The translations under genes and the position numbers were made by a program. Below are positions 1 through 6,944 of a stretch of 32,124 bases of DNA, piece by piece. The notes below the pieces were generated by a model, which worked only from the letters and a program-made list of their open reading frames with translations, did no database searches and had not been told where the DNA came from. Source of the stretch: Bacillota bacterium (GTDB lineage: Bacteria > Bacillota > Clostridia > Acetivibrionales > DSM-1351); NCBI GenBank assembly GCA_023409265.1, contig JAEYHZ010000019.1, positions 1 to 32,124 on the forward strand, read 5' to 3'. Each line of letters starts with the position of its first letter. Within the stretch, counting starts at the first letter, position 1.

Positions 1-69
1 AACGAATCATGATAGGCCATCGCAGCCGCAAATGAAAATAGGTAGTTGCCATTCTAGAGCTCATCTTAT

Positions 70-262
70 TTCTGTTATATAATTAACTGGCAGGAATAAG
101 TTTGAATGATCATTGGAGGATTTGCACCCCGCTTGTCAACGTAAGCGTATTGCCCATGAGCACAGCAGATTGTCGCACCACATTTTTTTAGTGGATAGCA
201 CGTGTAGCAAAGTCCGTATTATCTCGGGCAATTCTCCTGCTATATTTTCAACTGGGAGTTGA
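70..262 (+). ncRNA. Candidate IS110 bridge RNA region
   Basis: IS110-group elements encode a structured bridge RNA between the left end and the transposase gene. Its loops pair with target and donor DNA. Here a 5-bp stem, CGCTT (130-134) with AAGCG (143-147), presents the loop GTCAACGT. The stretch TTGTCAACGT (133-142) equals the unoccupied cassette edge at 2589-2598 in all ten bases. Nine of the ten match the occupied site at 31993-32001. A second possible hairpin, CCAC with GTGG around a T-rich loop, lies near 177-194. RNA ends are not defined and the donor loop was not identified. Confidence 0.55.
249..261 (+). promoter_or_regulatory. Hairpin covering the transposase ribosome binding site
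   Basis: CAACT and AGTTG form a perfect 5-bp stem around GGG, and the Shine-Dalgarno GGGAG lies inside it. The transposase ATG follows at 268. Sequestering the site would lower translation of any transcript reading through from upstream, a common way for insertion sequences to limit transposition. The structure is short and its effect is inferred. Confidence 0.4.
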
Positions 263-267
263 TTACC

Positions 268-1206
268 ATGAGAGATTTATTAGAATTATGCTGTGGCCTT
301 GATGTCCATAAAGATAAAATTGTTGCTTGTGTACTTTCTGGACCTATTGGTAAACCAGACAAATCAGAAATTCGTGAATTTACAACATTACTACCTGATA
401 TGCAGACTCTTAAGGAATGGCTTGTTTCTCTTAACTGTCGTTATGTTGCAATGGAAAGCACTGGCATCTATTGGCAACCCATCTATGAAATCTTAGAACA
501 GTCTTTTGATGGTGACATCACTCTTCTTGTTGTGAATGCCAGACATATGAAGAATGTTCCAGGTAAAAAGACAGATATGAGAGATTCTGAATGGATAGCC
601 ACTCTTCTTCGTGCAGGACTTCTGAATGGAAGTTTTATTCCCGATAAAGAAATCCGTGAATTCCGACATTTGACCCGTTATCGTAAAAGTATTGTTAATG
701 ATATTACTTCCCAGAAAAACCGTATTGAAAAGTTTTTACAGAGTTCAGGATTTAGAATTTCAACTTTTATCTCTGATATATTTGGTGCTTCAGGTATAAA
801 TATCATTAATCACTTAATCCAGTATGGACAAATCGACCGTACTGCACTGGATACATGCCTTAAAACTAAAACCCGTAATCGGATAGATGAAATATTGATT
901 GCAGTTAACGGGACACTATCCGAACATCAACGCAGTTTTCTAAAGATGCTCCTTTCACATTTGCATTCTCTTAAAAATCATTTAAAGGAAGTTGAAGCTT
1001 CAATAAATAATGAAATTGAACAATTCTCAAAACAGGTTGATCAATTAAACAGTATAAGTGGGATCAACAGCACTGCATCCTCTTCTATCATTGCTGAAAT
1101 CGGTACTGATATGAGCCGCTTTAAAACTGCAGAACATATCTGCTCATGGGCAGGGCTTTGTCCAGGCAATAATGAAAGTGCAGGTAAAAAAAACGGGTTT
1201 CGATAA
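268..1206 (+). CDS. IS110 transposase, N-terminal DEDD domain and start of Tnp domain (frame 0)
   Basis: This is the N-terminal three quarters of an IS110 transposase, which works with a bridge RNA to recombine element and target DNA. The RuvC-like DEDD domain shows GLDVHKD near the start, then MESTGIYW and KKTDMRDSEWIA. The C-terminal Tnp domain begins at SISGINSTAS and includes SWAGLCPGNNESAGK. ATG 268 is chosen because GGGAG lies 9 bp upstream; the in-frame TTG at 259 is too close to that site. The frame closes at TAA 1204-1206 just after an eight-A run (1186-1193). The missing C-terminus continues in the -1 frame. Either programmed slippage joins the two or this copy is inactive. Confidence 0.85.
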   Translation: MRDLLELCCGLDVHKDKIVACVLSGPIGKPDKSEIREFTTLLPDMQTLKEWLVSLNCRYVAMESTGIYWQPIYEILEQSFDGDITLLVVNARHMKNVPGKKTDMRDSEWIATLLRAGLLNGSFIPDKEIREFRHLTRYRKSIVNDITSQKNRIEKFLQSSGFRISTFISDIFGASGINIINHLIQYGQIDRTALDTCLKTKTRNRIDEILIAVNGTLSEHQRSFLKMLLSHLHSLKNHLKEVEASINNEIEQFSKQVDQLNSISGINSTASSSIIAEIGTDMSRFKTAEHICSWAGLCPGNNESAGKKNGFR

Positions 1207-1505
1207 CTAAGGGTAACCCATACATTAAAAGCATGCTATGTGAAATTGCATGGGTTATAGCTGGTAAACGTAATACTTACCTTTCTGGCTGGTACTGGCG
1301 GCTTAAGCAAAAGAAAGGTTCTAAAAAAGCCATTATTGCCTTAGCTCGTAAACTATTAGTAATCATTTATACCATGCTTAAAAATGGTACATACTATAAT
1401 GAATCCTGTTTCGAAATACGGCGTAAAAACTGCGAACAAAAGCAAATTTCAAGGTATATCCATGAGCTAGAAAAAAGAGGCTACCACATAGAATTACCAC
1501 TATAA
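1188..1505 (+). CDS. IS110 transposase, C-terminal part (-1 frame)
   Basis: This frame continues the transposase from the A run: KKRVSITKGNPYIKSM, then a Trp/Tyr-rich stretch and basic C-terminus. It has no convincing start site of its own. Reading A-AAA-AAC at 1188-1194 with a -1 shift joins CGG (1194-1196) to the upstream frame and gives a product of about 412 residues, the usual length for the family. GGGTT (1195-1199) and AACCC (1215-1219) could form a downstream stem. A natural single-base loss in the A run is the simple alternative. Confidence 0.7.
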   Translation, partial: KKRVSITKGNPYIKSMLCEIAWVIAGKRNTYLSGWYWRLKQKKGSKKAIIALARKLLVIIYTMLKNGTYYNESCFEIRRKNCEQKQISRYIHELEKRGYHIELPL

Positions 1506-1751
1506 TCATCAAAAACCAAGTCCTTTAAGGTAGTACTCCTACCTTAGCTTTGCTATGCCTCAAGATTAGTTGATAACTATCTGTTGTCAAGGTTCAAGTT
1601 CTGCTACAATTTTTATTTTCGTAGCAATGTTCAGTTTACTGCACTATCTATTCAAACTACGAAATGACTAATGTCTTACCTTGCCATTGCCTATTGTTCT
1701 AAAATTCTAAACTTAATATAAACTTAATCTGTAAACGTATAAAACTGGTGT

Positions 1752-1889
1752 ATAATTAAATTGTTGGAAGAAGGTGAAAAAGTGAATAGTGAATTAATAA
1801 CACCAGATGTTATTGAAGATTGCTTATGTGAATCATTTGATATTACTGAATCATATAAACAAAACTCAGAAATTGAATTAGCCTCTTAG
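1752..1889 (+). CDS. Small protein, 35 aa, with its own promoter
   Basis: A GTG start at 1782 is preceded by GGAAGAAGGTG at 1766-1776. The product begins VNSELITPDVIEDC and ends at TAG 1887-1889. It is acidic, with two Cys, and I do not recognise it. TGTATAAT (1749-1756) is a good extended -10 box, so feature coordinates include the promoter; the coding part is 1782-1889. A weak terminator follows immediately. Promoter, ribosome site, frame and terminator together suggest a genuine unit, but the short length leaves this uncertain. The end of a decayed gene is the alternative. Confidence 0.4.
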   Translation: MIKLLEEGEKVNSELITPDVIEDCLCESFDITESYKQNSEIELAS

Positions 1890-1949
1890 GAAAGGGCTTT
1901 TTTTATTATCTACAGTTCCAATTTCACAAGTCACCTTAACAGTTGTCAT
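1878..1949 (-). CDS. Possible 23-aa peptide following the conserved cassette border
   Basis: The frame MTTVKVTCEIGTVDN begins 12 bp after AAGGA and ends at 1878. It lies directly downstream, on the minus strand, of the conserved block CTATTGCGAA that borders cassette A. The same block near 31030 is followed by a ribosome site and a 49-aa frame, and that parallel is the only reason to list it. It may equally be noise. Confidence 0.2.
   Translation of the reverse strand: MTTVKVTCEIGTVDNKKSPFLRG
1880..1904 (+). terminator. Weak intrinsic terminator
   Basis: AGCC (1880-1883) can pair with GGCT (1895-1898), followed by seven T residues. The stem is only about 4 bp, so efficiency is doubtful. It sits on the stop codon of the 35-aa frame. 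Confidence 0.4.
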
Positions 1950-1996
1950 AACTTCACTGTTCCTTTTTTTTTCGCAATAGACTTATTTCGCGCAAT

Positions 1997-2028
1997 AAAA
2001 AACCGCTCATCAATAACTGAATGTGCGG
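1997..2028 (-). terminator. Intrinsic terminator built from the cassette inverted repeat
   Basis: Read on the minus strand, CCGC-A-CAT (2028-2021) pairs with ATG-A-GCGG (2010-2003) and is followed by six T residues. The 5' arm of the hairpin is the cassette's own terminal inverted repeat. It would end transcription of the 138-aa gene inside the cassette. Confidence 0.6.
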
Positions 2029-2590
2029 TAGAAATGTTGTTTTAATTTTTAAACCCGTAGATGTTTTAACTTGTACCTTAATTTTGACCCAAATAATAGT
2101 CCTTCTGACTTAGATAAAAATAAATATCACTTAACTTAGAATTCAAATAGAGTTTTCTATCTAAATCTAAGCTGTCCCAGGTGCTATATGCATTCTTTAA
2201 ATCTACTAAACCAGTATATAACTCCTGAAGTTCTATATATTTTTTTTCGTGGCCTTTAAGTAAGCCCTTGTTATCGCTAAGGAGTTTGCTCATACTATCC
2301 AAAATCTTTTTATTTTCTTTAGATTGTAGGTTTTTTAATATACTATCAACCTCTTTATCATTTATATTTTGAATTATAGCATAGTATTGTTCCATAAACT
2401 GAGATTCGAAATTGTTATAGTCACTTTTACCAAAGCTAGTTAAGTACACAATAGTAGAAATAATTAATACACAGAAAATTATTCTTTTAAACATTTATTT
2501 CTCCTGTCATATAGATTTCTAATCTTTCATTACAAATAATACCATATCTGGAATTCACTTAGGATTCAACCTCTACCGCACTATTCAGTT
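2015..2590 (-). mobile_element. Passenger cassette A with terminal inverted repeats
   Basis: AACTGAATGTGCGGTA (2015-2030) faces TACCGCACTATTCAGTT (2574-2590). The two are inverted repeats differing by one inserted base. Inside is one minus-strand gene and no transposase. Two further units with the same ends occur at 30203-30816 and 31072-31994. The sequence outside the right repeat, GCAATAGACT followed by GCAATAAAAAA (1975-2002), recurs outside cassette C. The mobilising enzyme is not in the window. These could be non-autonomous transposon-like units or cassettes moved by a recombinase. Confidence 0.6.
2078..2494 (-). CDS. Small secreted or membrane-anchored protein, 138 aa
   Basis: The first 22 residues (MFKRIIFCVLIISTIVYLTS) form a basic then hydrophobic signal or anchor segment. 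The remaining 115 residues are charged and probably helical, with no motif I recognise. An AGGAG site lies just upstream of the ATG. It is the only gene in cassette A and ends just before the repeat-based terminator, so it has the position of a passenger gene. Its function is unknown. Confidence 0.6.
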   Translation of the reverse strand: MFKRIIFCVLIISTIVYLTSFGKSDYNNFESQFMEQYYAIIQNINDKEVDSILKNLQSKENKKILDSMSKLLSDNKGLLKGHEKKYIELQELYTGLVDLKNAYSTWDSLDLDRKLYLNSKLSDIYFYLSQKDYYLGQN

Positions 2591-2607
2591 GTCAACGTCC
2601 ATTTTTC

Positions 2608-2727
2608 TTACTGCGCTTTCCCGCTATATTGCGCACTAATCACTATATTTGGTGGACTTCCTACAAATGCCAGAGGATCATCCGGCGTTCCTTCTGTCCT
2701 ACATGGGAAACCTCGTTCTGTGTTCAT
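2608..2727 (-). CDS. Small hypothetical protein, 39 aa
   Basis: AAGGAGA stands 8 bp before the ATG, an excellent ribosome site. The product starts MNTERGFPCRTEG and ends ISAQYSGKAQ; it is rich in Gly and Pro. The stop is 18 bp from the cassette A edge. It heads a series of small minus-strand frames that resemble the tiny genes of clostridial prophages. I cannot assign a function. Confidence 0.45.
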   Translation of the reverse strand: MNTERGFPCRTEGTPDDPLAFVGSPPNIVISAQYSGKAQ

Positions 2728-2961
2728 TTTTCATCTTCTCCTTTGAATTTTCTTTGAAATATTTGAAATAAATGGGCTACCCCCGAACAGATCTAGTTGC
2801 TCGGGTTCTCCAGGTAATTCTTTTAATATATCCGTCTACGGTGTAAGTAGATAGAATGCGCATGGCCTGTTGTCGAGCAGATAATTACTCTCCAGCGATT
2901 CAGCTTCACATCATGCACAATGCATAGGCACTATCTTCTTTTCCCTTGCCATCGCATTTCA

Positions 2962-3189
2962 TCATGCACCGCCATTTTGCTTCCGCAGAATCTCAATATT
3001 GTTTCCTTCATAATCAAGCCCAGTTCCGCAGGTGTAGCATCCGTTGAGCTTTACTAGTTTATTCCCGTCCTTGTCAGTCAGGTCATACAATTCAGAATAA
3101 GGGCAATTCCTTGAATTAATGTAATTCAATATGTCGGTATCGTCCCTGGCTGCCTTGATGGCGTATCCAATCGCTGTGTTGTTGTTCAT
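2962..3189 (-). CDS. Small hypothetical protein with a CxxC motif, 75 aa
   Basis: The product begins MNNNTAIGYAIKAARDD and carries CPYS (about residues 29-32) and CYTCGTGLDY (about 51-60), so it has three Cys that could bind a metal. AAGGAGGG lies 11 bp before the ATG, a slightly long spacing. It belongs to a same-strand run of small genes at 2608-3607, likely remnants of a prophage or other element. No family is recognised. Confidence 0.55.
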   Translation of the reverse strand: MNNNTAIGYAIKAARDDTDILNYINSRNCPYSELYDLTDKDGNKLVKLNGCYTCGTGLDYEGNNIEILRKQNGGA

Positions 3190-3240
3190 GTACAGCTTGT
3201 CCCTCCTTTCTATGCATGTCTATGTTTAATCTAAAAAAAA

Positions 3241-3408
3241 TTACAAAGTTCTCTCTTGTTCACTTTCTGTAGCTATCTCTTCCTGAGTCTTCCACCTTAC
3301 GGTGATATCACACTTAAAGATGTTAGAGAGAACCTGTTCCAGATCTCTAATCCTTTTTTGATTTTCCTCTGGCGTGATGTTGGGCGGAATAATCTCTGCA
3401 GTGCCCAC
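3241..3408 (-). CDS. Small hypothetical protein, 55 aa
   Basis: A GTG start follows GAGGGGG with about 7 bp spacing. The product begins GTAEIIPPNITPEEN, and its middle (RIRDLEQVLSNI) looks helical, with one Cys. It lies 43 bp after the next small gene upstream on the same strand and 52 bp before the 75-aa gene, consistent with one transcript. The shape is typical of small phage-encoded proteins. No function is assigned. Confidence 0.5.
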   Translation of the reverse strand: MGTAEIIPPNITPEENQKRIRDLEQVLSNIFKCDITVRWKTQEEIATESEQERTL

Positions 3409-3451
3409 AAAACCACCCCCTCATTAATACTTATTAAGGCCTGTTTGTACA

Positions 3452-3607
3452 CTATTCCTTTGATTTTCGCTCCAGTTCTGCGATAATTGCAGCACCCTTA
3501 ATAGTGGCAAATATTATTTCCTGCTGCCTAGGAGTCATTTGGCTTAACAAATCTTCAAACGCATCTGCATTACTCATATCCTGGTTGGCTTCTTCCTTAT
3601 TTGTCAT
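3452..3607 (-). CDS. Small acidic hypothetical protein, 51 aa
   Basis: GGAAAGGAG lies about 10 bp before the ATG. The product begins MTNKEEANQDMSNADAF and contains LLSQMTPRQQEIIF and a C-terminal GAAIIAELERKSKE; it looks entirely helical. It is the first of the four small minus-strand genes here, beside the decayed ImmA/IrrE gene on the other strand. That arrangement recalls an eroded prophage early region. Function unknown. Confidence 0.5.
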   Translation of the reverse strand: MTNKEEANQDMSNADAFEDLLSQMTPRQQEIIFATIKGAAIIAELERKSKE

Positions 3608-3662
3608 AGCTTTTCAGCTCCTTTCCTGTCATATATTGTTAAATCATGGTTGAAGCTTTACC

Positions 3663-3980
3663 TGCATCCTTGCCGAAGAAATATGTCATTACTTTACGAC
3701 TCATGGTGATATCCTTGATCAAACTAAAACTGAAAACAGAAGGTAAGAAAAACGAGCTCGTAATTGGGCATATGAAAAGTTAGTACCGCTTGATAAGGTA
3801 ATTGAAGTATATGATTCGGGAGTATGAAACCGATTTGAATTAGCTTTATATCTGGATGTTATTGAAGAATTTCTAGAAGAAGCAATTATACATTATAAAG
3901 AAAAATATGGCGTATATGTCGTTATAGGTAATTACATAGTTTACTTGGATCCCCTTGGAATTTATAAAAAGCTTGAGTAG
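3663..3980 (+). pseudogene. Decayed ImmA/IrrE-type metallopeptidase gene, C-terminal part
   Basis: One frame from 3663 to TAG 3978 reads CILAEEICHYFTTHGDIL, then RARNWAYEKLVPLDKVIE, FELALYLDVIEEFLEEA and a C-terminal YVVIGNYIVYLDPLGIYKK. This matches, from memory, the C-terminal half of clostridial phage and ICE ImmA-like proteins, which cleave the resident repressor to induce the element. The order and spacing of blocks are preserved. Two in-frame stops interrupt it (TAA 3744-3746 and TGA 3825-3827), and the N-terminal part is missing. It marks this stretch as an old, no longer inducible element. Confidence 0.75.
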
Positions 3981-4066
3981 TCTTGCAAACAAAATCTTAC
4001 AAATGATAGAATATACACATAAATGTTGGTAATTCTATTATAAAATTGGAGAAAAGGGGTAATGCT

Positions 4067-5143
4067 ATGGATTTTATTGATCAAGTAAAACAATTTTCTA
4101 CCCGGGTTCAAAAGATAAAGGATCAAATTCCTACTGAAGAAGCTACAAAAATGTCACTTATTGTACCGTTTTTTCAAATGCTTGGCTATGATGTATTTAA
4201 TCCTGATGAATTTATGCCGGAATTTACAGCAGATGTAGGCATTAAGAAAGGTGAAAAAGTTGACTATGCTATAATGAAAGAAGGAAAACCGGTTATACTT
4301 ATTGAATGTAAGTGGTGTGGCTCTCCTTTGGACAAGCATGGCTCACAGTTGTTCCGTTATTTTGGAACTACTACAGCTAAATTTGGCATTCTTACAAATG
4401 GAATAATATATAACTTTTATACTGATCTGGATGAATCCAACAAAATGGATCTTACTCCTTTTCTTGAGCTAGACATGACGAATATAAAACCAAATGTTGT
4501 AGCAGAACTTAAGAAATTTAGCAGGGATTCCTTTGATGTTGAAAACATTTTCAGCACTGCATCTGAGCTAAAATACTCAAAATCTATAAAGCTTTTATTT
4601 GCTAACCAGTTAAAGGAACCTTCTGACGACTTTGTCAAATACTTTTTATCAGAAATATACACCGGAGTAAAAACTCAAAATGTAGTTGACAAATACAGGC
4701 CTATTGTACGAAAGTCATTAAATGATTATATCAGTGAAATGATGAACGACAAAATTTCATCAGCATTAAAGGCCGATTCTGAAGTAGCTGCTGTTTCTGA
4801 ACCAACTGTTGTTGCACAGGAGGTATTGGATGAAAACGAAATTACAAAGATACATACAACTGATGAAGAAATAGAAAGTTATTATGCAGTTAAGAGCATA
4901 TTGGTCGGAGTAGTAAAGGCTGAGGATGTAACCTACAAAGATAATGAGAGATATTTTGCTATCTTATATAAAGGTAACATTAGAAAAACAATATGCAGAA
5001 TAAATTTAGACACAAAAAAGAAACAAATATTAATACCAGATGAGAATAAAGACTTTACCAGATATTATATTGAGTCAGTTAATGACATATATTCATATAA
5101 AGATGATTTAATTAAAGTAGTTTCAAATTTCGCAGAAAATTAA
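4067..5143 (+). CDS. Restriction-type nuclease with HsdR N-terminal domain
   Basis: The N-terminal 170 residues look like the HSDR_N domain of type I restriction subunits, a PD-(D/E)xK nuclease fold. D66 in KVDYAI, then E80 and K82 in LIECKW, have the spacing of the catalytic Asp, Glu and Lys. There is no helicase part; at 358 aa it is far shorter than HsdR, and the C-terminal half is unassigned. Stand-alone proteins of this type are common on phages and mobile elements and are usually annotated only as type I restriction endonuclease. ATG 4067 is chosen because AAGGGG lies 8 bp upstream; a TTG at 4046 is also in frame. Its role could be defence or element maintenance. Confidence 0.7.
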   Translation: MDFIDQVKQFSTRVQKIKDQIPTEEATKMSLIVPFFQMLGYDVFNPDEFMPEFTADVGIKKGEKVDYAIMKEGKPVILIECKWCGSPLDKHGSQLFRYFGTTTAKFGILTNGIIYNFYTDLDESNKMDLTPFLELDMTNIKPNVVAELKKFSRDSFDVENIFSTASELKYSKSIKLLFANQLKEPSDDFVKYFLSEIYTGVKTQNVVDKYRPIVRKSLNDYISEMMNDKISSALKADSEVAAVSEPTVVAQEVLDENEITKIHTTDEEIESYYAVKSILVGVVKAEDVTYKDNERYFAILYKGNIRKTICRINLDTKKKQILIPDENKDFTRYYIESVNDIYSYKDDLIKVVSNFAEN

Positions 5144-5157
5144 AAAGCTTATCTAAT

Positions 5158-5197
5158 AGAGGGTGACTCTCCTCATAAGAGAATCACTCTTTATTTA
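5158..5197 (+). terminator. Intrinsic terminator after the nuclease gene
   Basis: AGA-GG-GTGA-C-TCTC pairs with AGAG-AA-TCAC-TCT, followed by TTTATTTAT. It separates the nuclease gene from the recombinase gene that follows. Confidence 0.6.
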
Positions 5198-5218
5198 TAA
5201 TTATAGAGGTGAAAAAAC

Positions 5219-6757
5219 GTGACAGTTGATATTTATTTAAGAAAATCTCGCGCAGATGAAGAACTTGAAAAAACTCTAGGCCAGGGTGAAACCCTTGCTC
5301 GACACCGTAAGGTTTTATTACGTCTGGCCAAGGAAGAAGGATATACTATTCAAAAAATACACGAAGAATTGGTCTCGGGAGAAGAACTGTTTTTTCGTCC
5401 TGCAATGCTTGAAGTACTAAAAGATGTTGAGGCAGGATTATGTCAAGGTGTACTGGTTATGGATATTCAGCGTCTCGGCCGCGGTGACATGGAGGAACAA
5501 GGTATTATTCTTAAAACCTTTAAAAAGGCCAATGCTAAAATCATCACTCCCAAAAAGTTATATGATCTGAATGATGAATTTGACGAGGAATACAGCGAAT
5601 TTGAAGCCTTCATGAGCCGTAAAGAATATAAAATGATTAATAAACGACTCCAGGGTGGAAGAGTGGAATCCGTTATGGAAGGTAACTATATTGCCACAGT
5701 ACCCCCGTATGGTTATGATTTAATTCAAGTAGATAAGAAAACCAGAACCTTAAAGCCAAATCTCGAACAGGCTAAAGTTGTTCAGATGATTTTTGACTGG
5801 TATGTTAATCAAAATATGGGCTGCCGAAAAATAGGTAATGAGCTTGATAGACTTGGTATAAAATCATATACGGGAAAGAATTGGGATAAGTCCTCTATTA
5901 CCTCTTATCTAAAGAATCCGGTGTACATAGGTAAAATAGTTTGGAAGAAAAAATGTATTCGCAAGAGCAAAACTCCTGGGAAAAAAAGAGATGCTTTTAC
6001 GCGCCCGCAGGAAGAATGGATTATCAGTGAAGGAAAGCATCCTGCAATTATAGAAGAGTCCTTGTATAACAAGGCGCAGGAGATCCTTGCCGGTAAGTAC
6101 CATGTTCCTTATCAATTAGAAAACGGAGTAACCAATCCCCTTGCAGGTTTGTTAATATGTGATAAATGCGCGGCTAAAATGGTTAAACGTCCGGTTGGAA
6201 GTAAACCACCGAGAATTATGTGTCCTAAAAATTGCGGTCAGAAAAGTAACTTTTTTAATAGCGTTGAAGAACTGGTCCTAAAGGAGCTAGAGGAGTACTA
6301 TAATAATCTACTCGTTGACTCTTCTAAAAAGAAAACCAGTAATTCATTTAATGTAGAATTAGCTTTGCTTGAAAAGAATATTATCAACCTGGAGAATGAA
6401 TGTAAAACCCTTGACCAGCAGCGAATTAAAACTTATGATCTACTTGAGCAAGGTATTTATGATATTGCAACTTTTACAGAGCGATCAAACTCTATCCAGG
6501 AAAGACTTAATTCTCTATATTTGTCAATTGAGGCCACTAAAAAGCAGATACAAAATATAAAAGCATCCAATGTCCACAGCACTGAATATATCGCAATGCT
6601 GAGAGGTGTATTGGACGCTTATTACAAAATCGAATCACCAAAAGATAAAAATCTACTTCTTAAAACTGTACTGGACAAGGTTGGATACAACAAAGAGCCT
6701 GATGCCAAGGTAGATGAATTCAAAATAAAGATATACCCTAAAATATCTTCATTCTGA
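5219..6757 (+). CDS. Large serine recombinase of the second sigK element, 512 aa
   Basis: Large serine recombinases integrate and excise elements at short sites through a Ser-DNA intermediate. The catalytic Ser is S10 in IYLRKSRAD, and VLVMDIQRLGRGDM belongs to the same domain. A recombinase domain follows at about 160-270 (PPYGYDL, RKIGNELDRLGI, YLKNPVYIGKI). A zinc ribbon CDKC ... CPKNC lies near 315-340, then a coiled coil near 370-450. The GTG start has AGAGGTG 7 bp upstream. The gene ends 49 bp from the point (6806-6813) where the sigK middle segment breaks off. It is therefore the probable recombinase of an element that enters sigK at GNE and extends leftward. The target assignment is inferred from position. 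Confidence 0.9.
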   Translation: MTVDIYLRKSRADEELEKTLGQGETLARHRKVLLRLAKEEGYTIQKIHEELVSGEELFFRPAMLEVLKDVEAGLCQGVLVMDIQRLGRGDMEEQGIILKTFKKANAKIITPKKLYDLNDEFDEEYSEFEAFMSRKEYKMINKRLQGGRVESVMEGNYIATVPPYGYDLIQVDKKTRTLKPNLEQAKVVQMIFDWYVNQNMGCRKIGNELDRLGIKSYTGKNWDKSSITSYLKNPVYIGKIVWKKKCIRKSKTPGKKRDAFTRPQEEWIISEGKHPAIIEESLYNKAQEILAGKYHVPYQLENGVTNPLAGLLICDKCAAKMVKRPVGSKPPRIMCPKNCGQKSNFFNSVEELVLKELEEYYNNLLVDSSKKKTSNSFNVELALLEKNIINLENECKTLDQQRIKTYDLLEQGIYDIATFTERSNSIQERLNSLYLSIEATKKQIQNIKASNVHSTEYIAMLRGVLDAYYKIESPKDKNLLLKTVLDKVGYNKEPDAKVDEFKIKIYPKISSF

Positions 6758-6783
6758 ATCCCTCCATTTTAAAGGGTTCCAAA

Positions 6784-6900
6784 CTATGTACAACATGTAG
6801 ATGGCATCTCATTGCCTTCCTTATCAATCCCTATGGGATCCTGCAGTGAAACTTCATTTTGTATTTTTTTCGATGCTCTGATTTGCATTAGAATCTCATT
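6784..6900 (-). other. sigK: Middle segment of the split sigK gene
   Basis: On the minus strand 6900-6808 encodes NEILMQIRASKK, then IQNEVSLQDPIGIDKEGNE. From memory this is SigK region 2.4-3.0, equivalent to B. subtilis NEILMHLRALKK and VSLHDPIGQDKEGNE. The preceding codons are absent here; they lie at 14524-14183. Past GNE the frame runs through unrelated codons MPSTCCT to TAG 6784-6786, where SigK would read I-(S/T)-L-I-D. Both edges of the segment carry the same eight bases, AATGAGAT (6893-6900 and 6806-6813 on the minus strand). The segment has no start codon and makes sense only as an internal piece exposed by two insertions. The C-terminal third of sigK was not found in the window. Confidence 0.88.
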
Positions 6901-6926
6901 TGCTATACTCGCATAGTGGAAACAAA
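6897..6926. other. Attachment site at the middle-segment end of the sigK element
   Basis: It contains the core CATTT (6897-6901), shared CTATAC (6903-6908), and an inner arm CATAGTGGAAACAAA (6912-6926). The arm is the reverse complement of the arm at 14158-14172 in 13 of 15 positions. Joined in the excised circle, the arms lie 24 bp apart and symmetric about the core, as expected for a large serine recombinase attP. Confidence 0.75.
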
Positions 6927-6944
6927 TACTGCAATTGTTCAGTA

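Larger units (their letters stand above)
1..1590 (+). mobile_element. IS110-family insertion sequence (right end approximate)
   Basis: The element has a 5' noncoding region of about 267 bp, a DEDD-type transposase with a C-terminal Tnp domain, and a short 3' noncoding region. This is the layout of the IS110 group, where the noncoding region next to the left end encodes the bridge RNA. The left end lies at or within the first few bases: the first 127 bases recur exactly at 31998-32124, where they follow a cassette end, so the base before AACG differs between copies. The right end is inferred. At 1577-1590 the sequence ACTATCTGTTGTCAAG resembles the target ACTATTCAGTTGTCAACG, which suggests the border is there. 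No terminal inverted repeats or target duplication are evident, as expected for IS110. Confidence 0.8.
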
